A stretch of 64,000 bases of DNA from an uncultured Paracoccaceae bacterium (lineage in GTDB: Bacteria > Pseudomonadota > Alphaproteobacteria > Rhodobacterales > Rhodobacteraceae): the NCBI GenBank assembly GCA_947489705.1, contig CANLEQ010000005.1, positions 62,001-126,000 on the forward strand, given 5' to 3'. A program made the position numbers and the translations under genes. Of this stretch, positions 37,368 to 45,358 are shown piece after piece (position 1 is the stretch's first letter; each line of letters starts with the position of its first letter). The notes below the pieces were generated by a model, which was not told the DNA's origin, did not search any database, and saw nothing but the letters and a program-made list of their open reading frames with translations.

Positions 37368-38551
37368 CAATTCGCCTGCGTTCCGGGCTTGAGAACGACC
37401 TTGGTCCAGTCATTCTGATTATAGCGGAAATTCTTGTATCCCTCCGCTGCCTGCTCGAGCGGCAGACGGTGCGAGATCAGGAACGTCGTGTCGAGTTCGC
37501 CGTCGCCGATCCGCCGCAGGAGGTCGTCGAGGTATCGCTGCACATGGGTCTGGCCCGACCGCACCTGGACGCCCTTTTCCATCAGCGCGCCGAGCGGGAA
37601 CTTGTCGAGCATGCCGCCATAGACGCCCGGAATGGACACGGTTCCGCCCTTGCGCACGCACATGATCGCCTCGCGCAGGGCATGGGCGCTGTCGGCGCCG
37701 ATGCCGATATTCTGCTTGATGTTGTCCATGACCGTATCGGGGGCGAAGCCGTGGCTTTCCATGCCCACCGCGTCGATCACCGAATCAGGCCCCATGCCGC
37801 CCGACATCTCGGTCAGGGCTTCGAGCACGTTGGTCTGCTTGAAATCGACGATCTCCGCGCCGAGCTTCCTGGCGAGGGCCAAGCGGTTGGGATATTCGTC
37901 GATCGCGATCACGCGTCCCGCGCCCATCGCAAGCGCCGACTGCACCGCGAATAGGCCGACGGGCCCGCATCCCCAGACGGCGACGGTATCGCCCTCCTGG
38001 ATGTTCGCGTTCTCGGCGCCTTGCCACCCCGTGGGCAGGATATCCGACAGGAAGAGCACGTCGTCGTCGTCCATCCCGTCGGGAATGACAATCGGTCCAA
38101 CATCCGAGAAGGGGACGCGGACATATTCGGCCTGACCGCCCGGATAGCCGCCCGTCAGGTGCGAATACCCGAAAAGGGAACTGACCGAATGGCCGTAGAG
38201 CGCCTCGGTCATGTCCTGCTTCTCGGCGGGATTGGTGTTGTCGCAGGCCGAATAGAGCTTGCTTTGGCAGAAAAAGCAGCTGCCGCAGGAGATTGTAAAC
38301 GGAACGACCACTCGCTGCCCCTTCTTGAGGGTGCTCTTCGGGCCGGTCTCGACCACACGGCCCATGAATTCGTGCCCCAGGATGTCGCCGGAGAGCATGC
38401 CGGGGATAACCCCGTCATAGAGGTGAAGGTCGGAGCCGCAGATCGCGGTCGAGGTGACTTCGATGATGGCATCGCGAGGATTGACGATCTCGGGATCGGG
38501 AACCGTGTCCACGCGGACGTCGTGCTTGCCGTGCCAGGTCAATGCGCGCAT
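37367..38551 (-). CDS. Zinc-dependent alcohol dehydrogenase, FDH-like
   Basis: Medium-chain dehydrogenase of the glutathione-independent formaldehyde-dehydrogenase-like group, 394 aa from ATG 38551 ([22 protein letters not shown]). Catalytic-zinc ligands are visible in [13 protein letters not shown] and [12 protein letters not shown]; the structural-zinc lobe is [21 protein letters not shown]. The Rossmann motif [35 protein letters not shown] lies about residues 185-220. Oxidises a small alcohol or aldehyde adduct; the exact substrate is not readable. Eleven bases after the SRPBCC gene and overlapping the next SDR. The track's 509-aa ORF reads upstream in error. Confidence 0.92.
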   Translation of the reverse strand: MRALTWHGKHDVRVDTVPDPEIVNPRDAIIEVTSTAICGSDLHLYDGVIPGMLSGDILGHEFMGRVVETGPKSTLKKGQRVVVPFTISCGSCFFCQSKLYSACDNTNPAEKQDMTEALYGHSVSSLFGYSHLTGGYPGGQAEYVRVPFSDVGPIVIPDGMDDDDVLFLSDILPTGWQGAENANIQEGDTVAVWGCGPVGLFAVQSALAMGAGRVIAIDEYPNRLALARKLGAEIVDFKQTNVLEALTEMSGGMGPDSVIDAVGMESHGFAPDTVMDNIKQNIGIGADSAHALREAIMCVRKGGTVSIPGVYGGMLDKFPLGALMEKGVQVRSGQTHVQRYLDDLLRRIGDGELDTTFLISHRLPLEQAAEGYKNFRYNQNDWTKVVLKPGTQAN

Positions 38552-38562
38552 GTCGTATCCTT

Positions 38563-39225
38563 TCAGGCCGCCGAGGGGCGGTTTGCGTTTGTGGCGATCT
38601 CGCCGGTTTCCAGCAGCATCTTCAGACGCTTGAGGTCGCGCCGCGCCTGAAGGTGCGGCTCGGCCTGGAGCGATTTGGCCACGAACCGGCCGAGTTCGCC
38701 TCCGGGCGAGAGGTATTCCAGATCGAGCACGACTTCGGTGCCGCGCCCCGCCGGTGCGTCGCGGAGGCTGACGCTGCCGCGATGCTCGATGTCCGATGCC
38801 TCCGTCGTCTCCCAGGCGATTCGCTCTCCGTCGCGGTCCTCGGTGATCCTGGTAACGAGGGATACGTGGCGCCCGGCGGGAGCGGCGATGGTCCACCGCG
38901 TGAGATCCCCGTCCATAGCGACGTCATGCACGCTCTCCATGACCTTCGAGAGGTTCGAGAAGTCGCGCCAGAAGGCATAGATCTCGGATCGGGGGCGATC
39001 GATGGTGATGGTCCGCCCGGTTACGGTCCGAGGTCCGCTCCGGCCGCGCAGGGCCCGGGCGGGGGCCGTGTCGGGCGGGCGGTGGGCAACACGATTTCGG
39101 CCGCTCTGCTGGTAGAGACCATAGCCGACCGCGCCGAGGAGGAGGCCGAGCCCTCCTGCGAGCCAAAGGGTGCTTGGGTCGAAATCGCGGGACCTGCGCC
39201 GCGTCGGGAGATAATCTCGATACAT
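38563..39225 (-). CDS. Membrane-anchored SRPBCC (START-like) protein
   Basis: A 220-aa protein from ATG 39225 ([16 protein letters not shown]). Residues about 18-38 ([21 protein letters not shown]) form one membrane anchor; about 75-210 is a polyketide-cyclase/SRPBCC lipid- or ligand-binding domain beginning [33 protein letters not shown] and including [48 protein letters not shown]. Function unknown. First gene of the four-gene stress-type operon; no strong SD is seen apart from GGAAGCGGG upstream. A candidate EcfG promoter lies about 65-90 bases upstream. Confidence 0.85.
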   Translation of the reverse strand: MYRDYLPTRRRSRDFDPSTLWLAGGLGLLLGAVGYGLYQQSGRNRVAHRPPDTAPARALRGRSGPRTVTGRTITIDRPRSEIYAFWRDFSNLSKVMESVHDVAMDGDLTRWTIAAPAGRHVSLVTRITEDRDGERIAWETTEASDIEHRGSVSLRDAPAGRGTEVVLDLEYLSPGGELGRFVAKSLQAEPHLQARRDLKRLKMLLETGEIATNANRPSAA

Positions 39226-39288
39226 GTCTGAACCCGCTTCCTGTTCTCGTGACGAGGATCGACGCCCATCATGGGCATTCACAGGGTC

Positions 39289-39314
39289 AAGCGACGAGCG
39301 CTGCCGCCGGTTCC
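39289..39314 (-). promoter_or_regulatory. EcfG-like stress promoter of the SRPBCC-ADH-SDR-SDR operon
   Basis: On the minus strand GGAAC (39314-39310), 16 bases, then CGCTT (39293-39289). The alphaproteobacterial general-stress sigma factor EcfG recognises GGAAC-N16-17-CGTT; the -35 is perfect and the -10 differs at one base. Start of transcription would fall near 39283, about 58 bases before the SRPBCC ATG. Confidence 0.55.
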
Positions 39315-39346
39315 TTGGAAGCCGCGGGCGTTTGCAGAACGGAACG

Positions 39347-39373
39347 CGCATGTTGATGGGAGCCGAACATGCG
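39347..39373. repeat. Inverted repeat CGCATGTT/AACATGCG
   Basis: Perfect 8-base arms separated by 11 bases, located between the end of the DUF3618 gene and the SRPBCC promoter. It sits two bases from a second, stronger hairpin. It could be an operator for the SRPBCC operon or part of a tandem terminator. Confidence 0.45.
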
Positions 39374-39375
39374 AA

Positions 39376-39401
39376 CGCCCGCCCCGAAGACGGGGCGGGC
39401 G
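39376..39401 (-). terminator. Terminator hairpin of the DUF3618 operon
   Basis: CGCCCGCCCC-GAAGAC-GGGGCGGGCG makes a perfect 10-base-pair GC stem with a 6-base loop, 27 bases beyond the DUF3618 stop on the minus strand. No T-tract follows, but its strength and position fit termination before the next operon. Confidence 0.65.
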
Positions 39402-39428
39402 CCGAGACTGTCGCGAAGGCGTGTTCCC

Positions 39429-40478
39429 CTAGCTGCGGGACGGACCCAGATCTTCCTTGCGGGCTTCGTCGCGCGCCGCGTCGGCAACGCGCTTGACGGC
39501 GCCTTCGGTGCGATCCACGGCAGCGTCAGCGGCGGTGCCGCTGCCCTGCGTATCGCTGTCGGCCCGGTCCTTCATCTGACGCGCAGTGGCATCGGCCTCG
39601 TCGCGGGCCTCTTCGCCGACATGCCGGGCTTCGTCCAGCGCGGCTCCCGCGACACGTTCGACCTTGGCCCGTTCCTCATGGAAGATGCGTTCGGCTTCGT
39701 CGTAGAAATGATCGCTTTCCTCGCCGAAATAATCATCTTCGTAGCGGGTGCGAGGCAGTCCGCCCGCAATCGCCGCGCCGACCGCGAAGGCAAGCGCGCC
39801 CGCGACGAGAGGATGCTCTTCGAAGAAGTCCACCGCCCTGTCCGCGCCCTGGCTCATCCCGCGGCTCGCCTGCTCGCTTGCCGCGATGGCGCGCTCTCGG
39901 GCCGCGATGATCCGCTCGCGTGCATCGGCGCTCATCCGCTCCGTTCCTTCGGAGAGGCGACGCGACATTTCGGACGAGCGATGGCGGACCCTGCCGACGG
40001 CGTCCGACGCATTCGCGCCGGCCATATGTCTGCGGGCGCGCATCTTCTGTCCCATCGAGGGGCCGTGATCCGCATCGCTGATCCAGTTCGGACCGTCGCC
40101 CTCGGGAACGGGGCCGCGGGGCCCGATGGAGGCATCGCGATCCGCCCCGTAGGCGGTCTTTCGCGTGCCGCCCATCGTCAAGTCGTCGTCGCCGCTGCGC
40201 CGTGCCGTCCGCTCGATACGGTCGGCGCTCGGCCCGTGGCCGAAGATCAGCCAGCCGAGGCCGATGCCGGTGACGGCAAGGGCCAGCGGATTCTCGCGGG
40301 CGGACAGGGAAACAGACCGGCCCCATTCGCCACCGTGACCGCGGACGGTGTCGGTGACGCTTCGGAAGATACTGTCGGGCGAGAAGGTATCCTGAAGGGC
40401 GACGATCGTCTCGTGAAGGTTCTCGCGGTCGCGCTTGAGCTCCGCTTCGATCTCTTCTGGGGTTTGATTGTTGCTCAT
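39429..40478 (-). CDS. DUF3618 domain protein, stress-type membrane-associated
   Basis: A 349-aa protein. The N-terminal MSNNQTPEEIEAELKRDRENLHETIVALQDTFSPD is the DUF3618 motif, found in alphaproteobacterial proteins often described as nutrient-deprivation induced. A hydrophobic stretch ENPLALAVTGIGLGWLIFG (about 62-80) and a second, HPLVAGALAFAVGAAIAGGLP (about 225-245), suggest membrane association of the kind seen in YqjD/ElaB; the rest is a long charged helix (SADARERIIAARERAIAASEQASRG...ARDEADATARQMKDRAD). One base after YqjE and last in its operon. Molecular function unknown. Confidence 0.8.
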   Translation of the reverse strand: MSNNQTPEEIEAELKRDRENLHETIVALQDTFSPDSIFRSVTDTVRGHGGEWGRSVSLSARENPLALAVTGIGLGWLIFGHGPSADRIERTARRSGDDDLTMGGTRKTAYGADRDASIGPRGPVPEGDGPNWISDADHGPSMGQKMRARRHMAGANASDAVGRVRHRSSEMSRRLSEGTERMSADARERIIAARERAIAASEQASRGMSQGADRAVDFFEEHPLVAGALAFAVGAAIAGGLPRTRYEDDYFGEESDHFYDEAERIFHEERAKVERVAGAALDEARHVGEEARDEADATARQMKDRADSDTQGSGTAADAAVDRTEGAVKRVADAARDEARKEDLGPSRS

Positions 40479-40479
40479 G

Positions 40480-40899
40480 TCAAAGCGCTTTCTTTACGGC
40501 TTGGCCGTCGCGTTCCAGGTTCTCTGCGGTTCGCGTCGGCGCGAGCGAGGTGAGTTTGAGGTCGTTTACGCCCTTCTTGGCGAGGCCCGCGGCGATCACC
40601 GCGAGCACGACGCCGACGAGGAGCGCCGCCCATCCGGCATCGAGGCCGAGTTCGGCAATCGCCACGACGAGCGCGCTTGCAAGCACGTTCAACGCGACGA
40701 GCAGGATCACAACGCCCGCGACGATCATGCCGATGGCCGCTCCGGCATGTTTCACGTTGCGGTCCATCTCGGCGCGAAAGAGGTTAATCTCCCCGCGCAG
40801 AAGCGCGATGACGTGTTGCACGGCATCGCCCAGCAAAGTGCCGCTGTCGCGGATCTGCCGGCGGGCGCTGTCGGGTTTGGAGGTTTCGGTCGTCGACAT
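40480..40899 (-). CDS. YqjE-like holin-superfamily membrane protein
   Basis: A 139-aa inner-membrane protein of the phage_holin_3_6/YqjE family. The N-terminus (RRQIRDSGTLLGDAVQHVIALLRGEINLFRAEMDRNVKHAG) is amphipathic; two membrane helices follow (AAIGMIVAGVVILLVALNVLASALVVAI and AGWAALLVGVVLAVIAAGL), then a charged tail. The 'holin' name reflects shape only: nothing phage-like is nearby, and in E. coli the yqjD-yqjE pair is a stress-responsive chromosomal unit. Start overlaps the upstream gene as TGATG, and DUF3618 follows after one base, so the three are translated together. Confidence 0.82.
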   Translation of the reverse strand: MSTTETSKPDSARRQIRDSGTLLGDAVQHVIALLRGEINLFRAEMDRNVKHAGAAIGMIVAGVVILLVALNVLASALVVAIAELGLDAGWAALLVGVVLAVIAAGLAKKGVNDLKLTSLAPTRTAENLERDGQAVKKAL

Positions 40900-41534
40900 C
40901 AGGTTTCTCCCGGCGTCTTGGTGGTGGTTGAAGGCGTCGCGGCGGTACCGGGCGTCCCGGGCGTGACCGGCGCGGTTGACGCGCTCGGGACGGATCCGAC
41001 GGGTCGGGCCGGCGTCGCAGGAGGCGGCGTGCCTTGACGCAGATCCGAGGGATCGGTCCGGGAAGTGCCGGATGCGCCGATCGAGCCGGTTCTGTCGCTC
41101 TGCCGCGGCGTCGCGGCGGAGGCTTTGGCGAAACGGCTTACCGCGAAGCCAGCAAGTGCCGCACCGCCCAGGAATGCGAGCGGATTGCGACGGGCGAACG
41201 AACTGGCATCGGTCGCCAGCTCTCCCAGGTCGCGATTCTTGATCGCCTCGGAGGCATCCGCGAGGGACGCGGCGATCTGGCCGAAGGACTTTTCCTGCGG
41301 CGACCCGCTGCGCATGTCGTCCGCAGCCTTGCGCAAGGCATCCGCAATACCGGACATTTCCTTGGCTACGCCGCTCTTGGCGCGGTCCGCTTGTGAATAT
41401 GCCTCCTGCTGGGCGCGGTGGCTCAGGTCGTCGGCGGTCTCATAGGCATCATCGCGAAGACGTTCGGCGGCGCGCTTCGCATCGGCGCCGGCCTCCCGGT
41501 CCACACGACGATCGTCGGGATCGGTGTCGTTCAT
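40899..41534 (-). CDS. YqjD/ElaB-like (DUF883-type) protein
   Basis: A 211-aa protein from ATG 41534 (MNDTDPDDRRVDREAGADAKRAAERLRDDAYETADDL). A long charged helix (about 15-115) leads to the membrane segment RRNPLAFLGGAALAGFAVSRF (about 125-145), the layout of ribosome-associating C-tail anchored YqjD/ElaB proteins, though here a Pro/Thr-rich tail (TPPPATPARPVGS...TTTKTPGET) follows the anchor. The adjoining yqjE homologue supports the assignment. Similarity is by architecture, so the family call is moderate. Upstream lies a 22-aa membrane micro-protein gene in the same orientation. Stress protection is inferred. Confidence 0.68.
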   Translation of the reverse strand: MNDTDPDDRRVDREAGADAKRAAERLRDDAYETADDLSHRAQQEAYSQADRAKSGVAKEMSGIADALRKAADDMRSGSPQEKSFGQIAASLADASEAIKNRDLGELATDASSFARRNPLAFLGGAALAGFAVSRFAKASAATPRQSDRTGSIGASGTSRTDPSDLRQGTPPPATPARPVGSVPSASTAPVTPGTPGTAATPSTTTKTPGET

Positions 41535-41548
41535 AATGTTGTCCTCAA

Positions 41549-41617
41549 TCAGGCGATGAATGTTATGACGGCGAGAACGATGGCCACTAAACCAACGAGA
41601 TAGATTAGGCTGTTCAT
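41549..41617 (-). CDS. 22-aa membrane micro-protein
   Basis: Not on the ORF track. On the minus strand the ATG at 41617 gives MNSLIYLVGLVAIVLAVITFIA, then TGA. It is a single transmembrane helix, with CAGGAA as SD eight bases upstream. The N-terminal MNSLIYLVGLVAIVLA resembles small 'MNSL(I/V)YIVGLVVIV' proteins of alphaproteobacteria that are usually unannotated or called hypothetical. It is the first gene of the YqjD-YqjE-DUF3618 unit (14 bases before the YqjD-like ATG) and directly downstream of a GGAAC promoter, which argues that it is real. Function unknown. Confidence 0.7.
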   Translation of the reverse strand: MNSLIYLVGLVAIVLAVITFIA

Positions 41618-41650
41618 AGTCGGGGTTCCTGCTGTCGTTTCTTAACGACC

Positions 41651-41675
41651 AAGCCTCAACTGCGCGTGAGGTTCC
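41651..41675 (-). promoter_or_regulatory. EcfG-like stress promoter of the YqjD-YqjE-DUF3618 operon
   Basis: Minus strand: GGAAC (41675-41671), 16 bases, then GCTT (41654-41651), against consensus GGAAC-N16-17-CGTT. The -35 is perfect and the essential TT of the -10 is present. Transcription would start near 41645, leaving a leader of about 28 bases before the micro-protein. Confidence 0.5.
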
Positions 41676-41926
41676 GTGAGCGGGCAACCGATCGGCCGAG
41701 TCGTGCTCGTCTGCGACGCCGAGCGAACCGATCACGCCGTCGCGCCCCGGTGAGGGTCGATGCCGATGCGGGGTCCTCATGGGCGCACAGGGGACCGGGG
41801 CCGAGCGAAGGTTCGCTGACCGGGAGCCGAGACGGGCTCCCGAGGCGCATGGCGACCATGACGGAGCGGAAAGAGGATAGGTCGGGGCTGGTCGTATCGG
41901 CGTGCCCGGAACGGGAAAGCGCTAGG
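41676..41926. other. Intergenic stretch between the stress operon and guaA
   Basis: With the promoter above it makes a 309-base gap between the micro-protein start and the guaA stop. I see no supported gene: the Arg-rich minus-strand ORF at 41656-41859 has low-complexity content and no SD. A terminator for guaA is expected here but no strong hairpin with a T-tract is evident. Confidence 0.4.
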
Positions 41927-43513
41927 TCATTCCCATTCGATGGTTCCGGGCGGTTTGGACGTGATGTCGTAGGTCACGCGATTGATGCCGGGTACCTCGT
42001 TGATGATCCGGGTGGCTGTCTCGCCGAGAAATTCGTGGGAAAACGGATAGAAATCCGCGGTCATGCCATCGACCGACGTCACCGCGCGCAAGGCGCATGC
42101 GAAATCGTAGGTGCGCCCGTCCCCCATGACGCCCACGGTCCGCACCGGCAGGATCGCGCAGAACGCCTGCCAGATCTCGTCGTAGAGGCCGTGCTTGCGA
42201 ATCTGGTCGATATAGACGGCGTCGGCGGCGCGCAGTATGGCGAGCTTCGGCCGCGTGATCTCGCCGGGGCAGCGGATGGCGAGGCCGGGGCCGGGGAAGG
42301 GGTGGCGTCCGATGAAGGTGGGCGGCAATCCCAGTTCGACCCCGAGGGCGCGCACCTCGTCCTTGAAGAGTTCGCGCAGAGGTTCGACCAGCTTGAGGCC
42401 CATCTTGGCCGGCAATCCGCCGACATTGTGGTGCGACTTGATCGTCACCGAGGGGCCGCCGCTGAACGAGACGCTTTCGATCACGTCGGGATAGAGCGTG
42501 CCCTGCGCGAGGAACTCTACCCCGCCGATCTCCCTGGCATGTCGGTCGAACACGTCGATGAAGAGGCCGCCGATCACCTTTCGCTTGGTCTCGGGGTCCG
42601 ACACCCCGTCGAGCCGGTCGAGAAACAGGTCCGACGCGTCGGCATGGATCAGGGGCAGGTTATAGTGGTCGCGGAACATGCCCACGACTTCTTCGGCCTC
42701 TCCCTTGCGCAGCAGGCCGTGATCGACGAACACGCAGGTGAGCTGGTCGCCCACCGCCTCGTGGATGAGCATGGCGGCAACGGACGAATCTACGCCTCCG
42801 GACAACGCGCAAATGACCTTGCCGTCGCCCACCTGCTCGCGGATCGCCGTGACCGCCTGCTCGCGATAGGCGCCCATGGTCCAGTCGCCGGTGAAGCCCG
42901 CGATGCGGACGAAATTCTCGAACAAGGTTCGCCCGTTCGGCGTGTGATGCACCTCGGGGTGGAACTGGACCGCATAGAACTTGCGATCGGTATCGGCGAT
43001 CACCGCGAAGGGCGCGTGCGGGGACGTGCCGCAGACCTCGAAGCCGGGGGCGATGCGGGCCACGTGGTCGCCATGGCTCATCCAGACCTGTTCGCGCCCG
43101 GCGTCGAACCATCCCTCAAAGAGATCGGTCCGCGTATCCGTCGGCGTGACCCAGGCACGCCCGAACTCGGCCGTACCGGCGCCGCGCTCCACGTGACCGC
43201 CGAGCATCTGCATCATCACCTGCTGCCCGTAGCAGATGCCGAGAACGGGAATGCCGAGCTCGAAGAGCCGCGCGGGGGGGCGGGGTGCGTCCGCGTCGCG
43301 AACGCTGGCGGGTCCTCCCGACAAGATGACGGCAAGCGGGGCGAATTCATCCAGAAACGCGTCCGTCACGTTCTGGAACGGATGGATCTCGCAATAGACA
43401 TTCACCTCCCGCAGGCGGCGGGCGATCAGCTGCGTGACCTGGCTGCCGAAATCGACGATCAGAAGCTTCTGATGTTCGGCCTGATGGGCGGGGGCGATGA
43501 CGCTGTCGTTCAT
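41927..43513 (-). CDS. guaA: GMP synthase (glutamine-hydrolysing)
   Basis: Converts XMP to GMP with glutamine as nitrogen donor. Residues 20-215: glutamine amidotransferase with catalytic Cys in [17 protein letters not shown] and His-Glu in [10 protein letters not shown]. Residues about 220-410: ATP-pyrophosphatase with P-loop [21 protein letters not shown]-terminal dimerisation domain with [17 protein letters not shown] and the terminal KPPGTIEWE. The 528-aa length is normal. Completes the IMP to GMP route with guaB, which lies 16 kb away. Weak SD (GCGAAAAGC) before ATG 43513. Confidence 0.97.
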   Translation of the reverse strand: MNDSVIAPAHQAEHQKLLIVDFGSQVTQLIARRLREVNVYCEIHPFQNVTDAFLDEFAPLAVILSGGPASVRDADAPRPPARLFELGIPVLGICYGQQVMMQMLGGHVERGAGTAEFGRAWVTPTDTRTDLFEGWFDAGREQVWMSHGDHVARIAPGFEVCGTSPHAPFAVIADTDRKFYAVQFHPEVHHTPNGRTLFENFVRIAGFTGDWTMGAYREQAVTAIREQVGDGKVICALSGGVDSSVAAMLIHEAVGDQLTCVFVDHGLLRKGEAEEVVGMFRDHYNLPLIHADASDLFLDRLDGVSDPETKRKVIGGLFIDVFDRHAREIGGVEFLAQGTLYPDVIESVSFSGGPSVTIKSHHNVGGLPAKMGLKLVEPLRELFKDEVRALGVELGLPPTFIGRHPFPGPGLAIRCPGEITRPKLAILRAADAVYIDQIRKHGLYDEIWQAFCAILPVRTVGVMGDGRTYDFACALRAVTSVDGMTADFYPFSHEFLGETATRIINEVPGINRVTYDITSKPPGTIEWE

Positions 43514-43711
43514 GCTTTTCGCTGGTAGTGCAGCCTTTGTCGACGCGCAAGCGCGCGCGTCGACCGGATAACGGCAGGCAGGAGATTTCGGGGTGCGATC
43601 AACCCGAGACGGATCCCCTCGCGGGAAGATCCGGCGCTCAAGCGCCCGGCCGCGACGGAGATCCGGGAGGCACGACGCCCGTGAAGATCCTGCCGGATAG
43701 TGTCGGGAGGG

Positions 43712-44002
43712 TCAGCCGTCGACGCTTTGCGCCATAGCCGCGCGCTCGCCGAGAAGGGCCACAAGGACGTCCACGTGGCGGGCCGTCGTATAACTCGCTT
43801 CGCAGGCCTTGCGCTGTTCGTTGATGCGATCTTCGAGGGTAAAGAGCTCGTCCAGATACCACCTGCCCTCGACCGGTGCGGGGCTGCCGATGATTCGACC
43901 CAGCGCCGCCGTACGGTCATAATCGATCAACCCGAATCGGGCAGCACTGAGCAGTAGACGCGGACGCCGCAGATTCGCCAGCCGGCTGTGGATATCGGAC
44001 AT
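43712..44002 (-). CDS. DUF6477 family protein
   Basis: A 96-aa cytoplasmic protein without membrane segment or cysteine-based motif (one Cys only): MSDIHSRLANLRRPRLLLSAARFGLIDYDRTAALGRII...EGRWYLDELFTLEDRINEQRKACEASYTTARHVDVLVALLGER. The 'L..LRRPRLLLSAARFG...YDR' opening is the mark of a family I know from Rhodobacteraceae under DUF6477; function unknown. A strong SD, AAGGAGG, precedes ATG 44002. It diverges from the DUF6456 gene, and a CtrA-like site lies between them. The 198-base gap to guaA on the other side shows nothing recognisable. Confidence 0.75.
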   Translation of the reverse strand: MSDIHSRLANLRRPRLLLSAARFGLIDYDRTAALGRIIGSPAPVEGRWYLDELFTLEDRINEQRKACEASYTTARHVDVLVALLGERAAMAQSVDG

Positions 44003-44135
44003 TCAAACCTCCTTCACTGTCATGGGGAAGGAGTGACACAACCTTAAGATGTGTTGCGAAAACTGGCTGAATCAGCACGGTCGCACGAAACTTGGTTAAT
44101 TCTTTGTCAGCAATGTGGGCAAAGCAGCTATTCTG

Positions 44136-44150
44136 TTAACCAACCGCTAA
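44136..44150. promoter_or_regulatory. CtrA-like box between DUF6477 and DUF6456 genes
   Basis: TTAA-CCAACCG-CTAA, followed by C, matches TTAA-N7-TTAA(C) with one mismatch. It is 134 bases from the DUF6477 start and 113 from the DUF6456 start, within an AT-rich intergenic stretch, so it could serve either direction. Confidence 0.5.
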
Positions 44151-44189
44151 CAAATACAACTAAGGGTTGTATACGTGAGTGGAGGAACC

Positions 44190-44252
44190 ATGGGGAAAAC
44201 CCTGTGGATTAAACGCCGAATGGTTGTGCTGAACTGGGGAACGGACAAATGA
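44190..44252 (+). CDS. 20-aa upstream ORF coupled to the DUF6456 gene
   Basis: Below the track's length cut-off. ATG 44190 gives MGKTLWIKRRMVVLNWGTDK and ends in a TGA that overlaps the ATG of the DUF6456 gene (ATGA). GTGGAGG lies five bases before its start, a stronger SD than that of the following gene. It could be a leader peptide that couples or regulates translation of the DUF6456 protein, or a basic micro-protein. Chance cannot be excluded for so short an ORF. Confidence 0.45.
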   Translation: MGKTLWIKRRMVVLNWGTDK

Positions 44253-45295
44253 CAACAAGTGCGAGCGACCAACTTCCGGGTTGGGTGCCTGATACGGCAC
44301 GGCTGTATCTGAGACATGTGGTGGATGGAGAATCGATCAGGGCGTTGGCCCGGCAATCGAACTGTCATGCATCGACGGTGTTGCGACAGATCCGGCGTTG
44401 CGAGCAACTTCGGGACGATCCCCTTATCGACCATGCGTTGCAGCGCCTCGGGCGGCAGCGAGCGGGTGCCGAAGGGCCCTGCGGGACAAGTGGAGCCGTT
44501 CCTATGAAGTTCGCCAAGATCGACAAAGGGCCAAGTGAGGACGTGATCGCAACCGAGGCGCGCAGGATCCTGCGCCGCCTGAATGAACCGGGGGCCTGCC
44601 TAGCGGTTGCGGAAGGAATGGAGAAGGCGGTCGTCGTGCGTGAGACCAAGGACGGTCAGACCGTCCGAACGGCGACCGTCGATACCGAGATCGCCGAAGC
44701 CATGGCGCTCAAAGGCTGGATCGCCACCAACGGAACCGGGCGCATCGCGCGATACCATCTCAAGCCCGCGGGCCGGGTCGCGCTCAAGGACATTCTGGAG
44801 GAGATGGCGTCCCCGCATGTCGACGCGGACGAGCCCGATCCTCGCGGAATGCGTTATGGCGCGGCAGAAAGCCCGCTCATGATGCTGGCGCGGCGGCGCG
44901 ACAAGAACGGCGAAGTCTTCCTGACCGACGATCTCGTCCGGGCGGGAGAGCGTTTGAGGGAGGACTTCGAACTTGCGCGGATGGGCGGAGGGCCCGAGCA
45001 GAACTGGGAGGAGATGATGTCCCAGACGGACGCTCCCGAACTCGATGCCGCGATCTTCCACGGCCCGGGCACCGATGCCGCACGGGCAAGGGTTCATGCC
45101 GTGATGCAGGATCTGGGTCCCGGCCTCGGCGATGTCGTCCTGCGCGCGTGTTGCTATCTCGAAGGTATGGAGTCGATCGAGGCCCGCATGGGCTGGGCCG
45201 CGCGATCCGGCAAGATCGTCCTGCGGATCGGCCTCCAGCGCCTCAAGCGGCATTTCCAGCAGACGCAGGGGGCGTTGTCGCCGATGATCGGCTGA
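44249..45295 (+). CDS. DUF6456 domain protein with helix-turn-helix
   Basis: A 348-aa protein. Residues about 12-50 (PDTARLYLRHVVDGESIRALARQSNCHASTVLRQIRRCEQLRD) form a helix-turn-helix of the kind found in regulators, so DNA binding is likely. The C-terminal half (about 185-340: GMRYGAAESPLMMLARRRDKNGEVFLTDDLVRAGERLREDFELARM...LGDVVLRACCYLEGMESIEARMGWAARSGKIVLRIGLQRLKRHF) corresponds to DUF6456. Target unknown. It diverges from DUF6477, is preceded by a coupled 20-aa ORF and a CtrA-like site, and converges on catalase across a terminator. Confidence 0.82.
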   Translation: MTTSASDQLPGWVPDTARLYLRHVVDGESIRALARQSNCHASTVLRQIRRCEQLRDDPLIDHALQRLGRQRAGAEGPCGTSGAVPMKFAKIDKGPSEDVIATEARRILRRLNEPGACLAVAEGMEKAVVVRETKDGQTVRTATVDTEIAEAMALKGWIATNGTGRIARYHLKPAGRVALKDILEEMASPHVDADEPDPRGMRYGAAESPLMMLARRRDKNGEVFLTDDLVRAGERLREDFELARMGGGPEQNWEEMMSQTDAPELDAAIFHGPGTDAARARVHAVMQDLGPGLGDVVLRACCYLEGMESIEARMGWAARSGKIVLRIGLQRLKRHFQQTQGALSPMIG

Positions 45296-45307
45296 ACCTC
45301 TGGGAGC

Positions 45308-45339
45308 GGGGCCCGGCCGGTCTGTTCCGGCCGGGTCCC
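45308..45339. terminator. Bidirectional terminator between DUF6456 and catalase genes
   Basis: GGGGCCCGGCCGG-TCTGTT-CCGGCCGGGTCCC forms a 13-base-pair stem with one G-T pair and a 6-base loop, between two convergent stop codons. Confidence 0.75.
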
Positions 45340-45358
45340 TCATTTCACATTAAGGCGG

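Noticed and set aside
40480-40899. Prophage suggested by the holin-like protein
   Set aside because: The protein fits YqjE in a YqjD-YqjE stress unit; no other phage gene, integrase or att repeat is nearby.
41656-41859. 67-aa Arg-rich minus-strand ORF before the micro-protein
   Set aside because: Low complexity, no SD, and it would overlap the proposed EcfG-like promoter.
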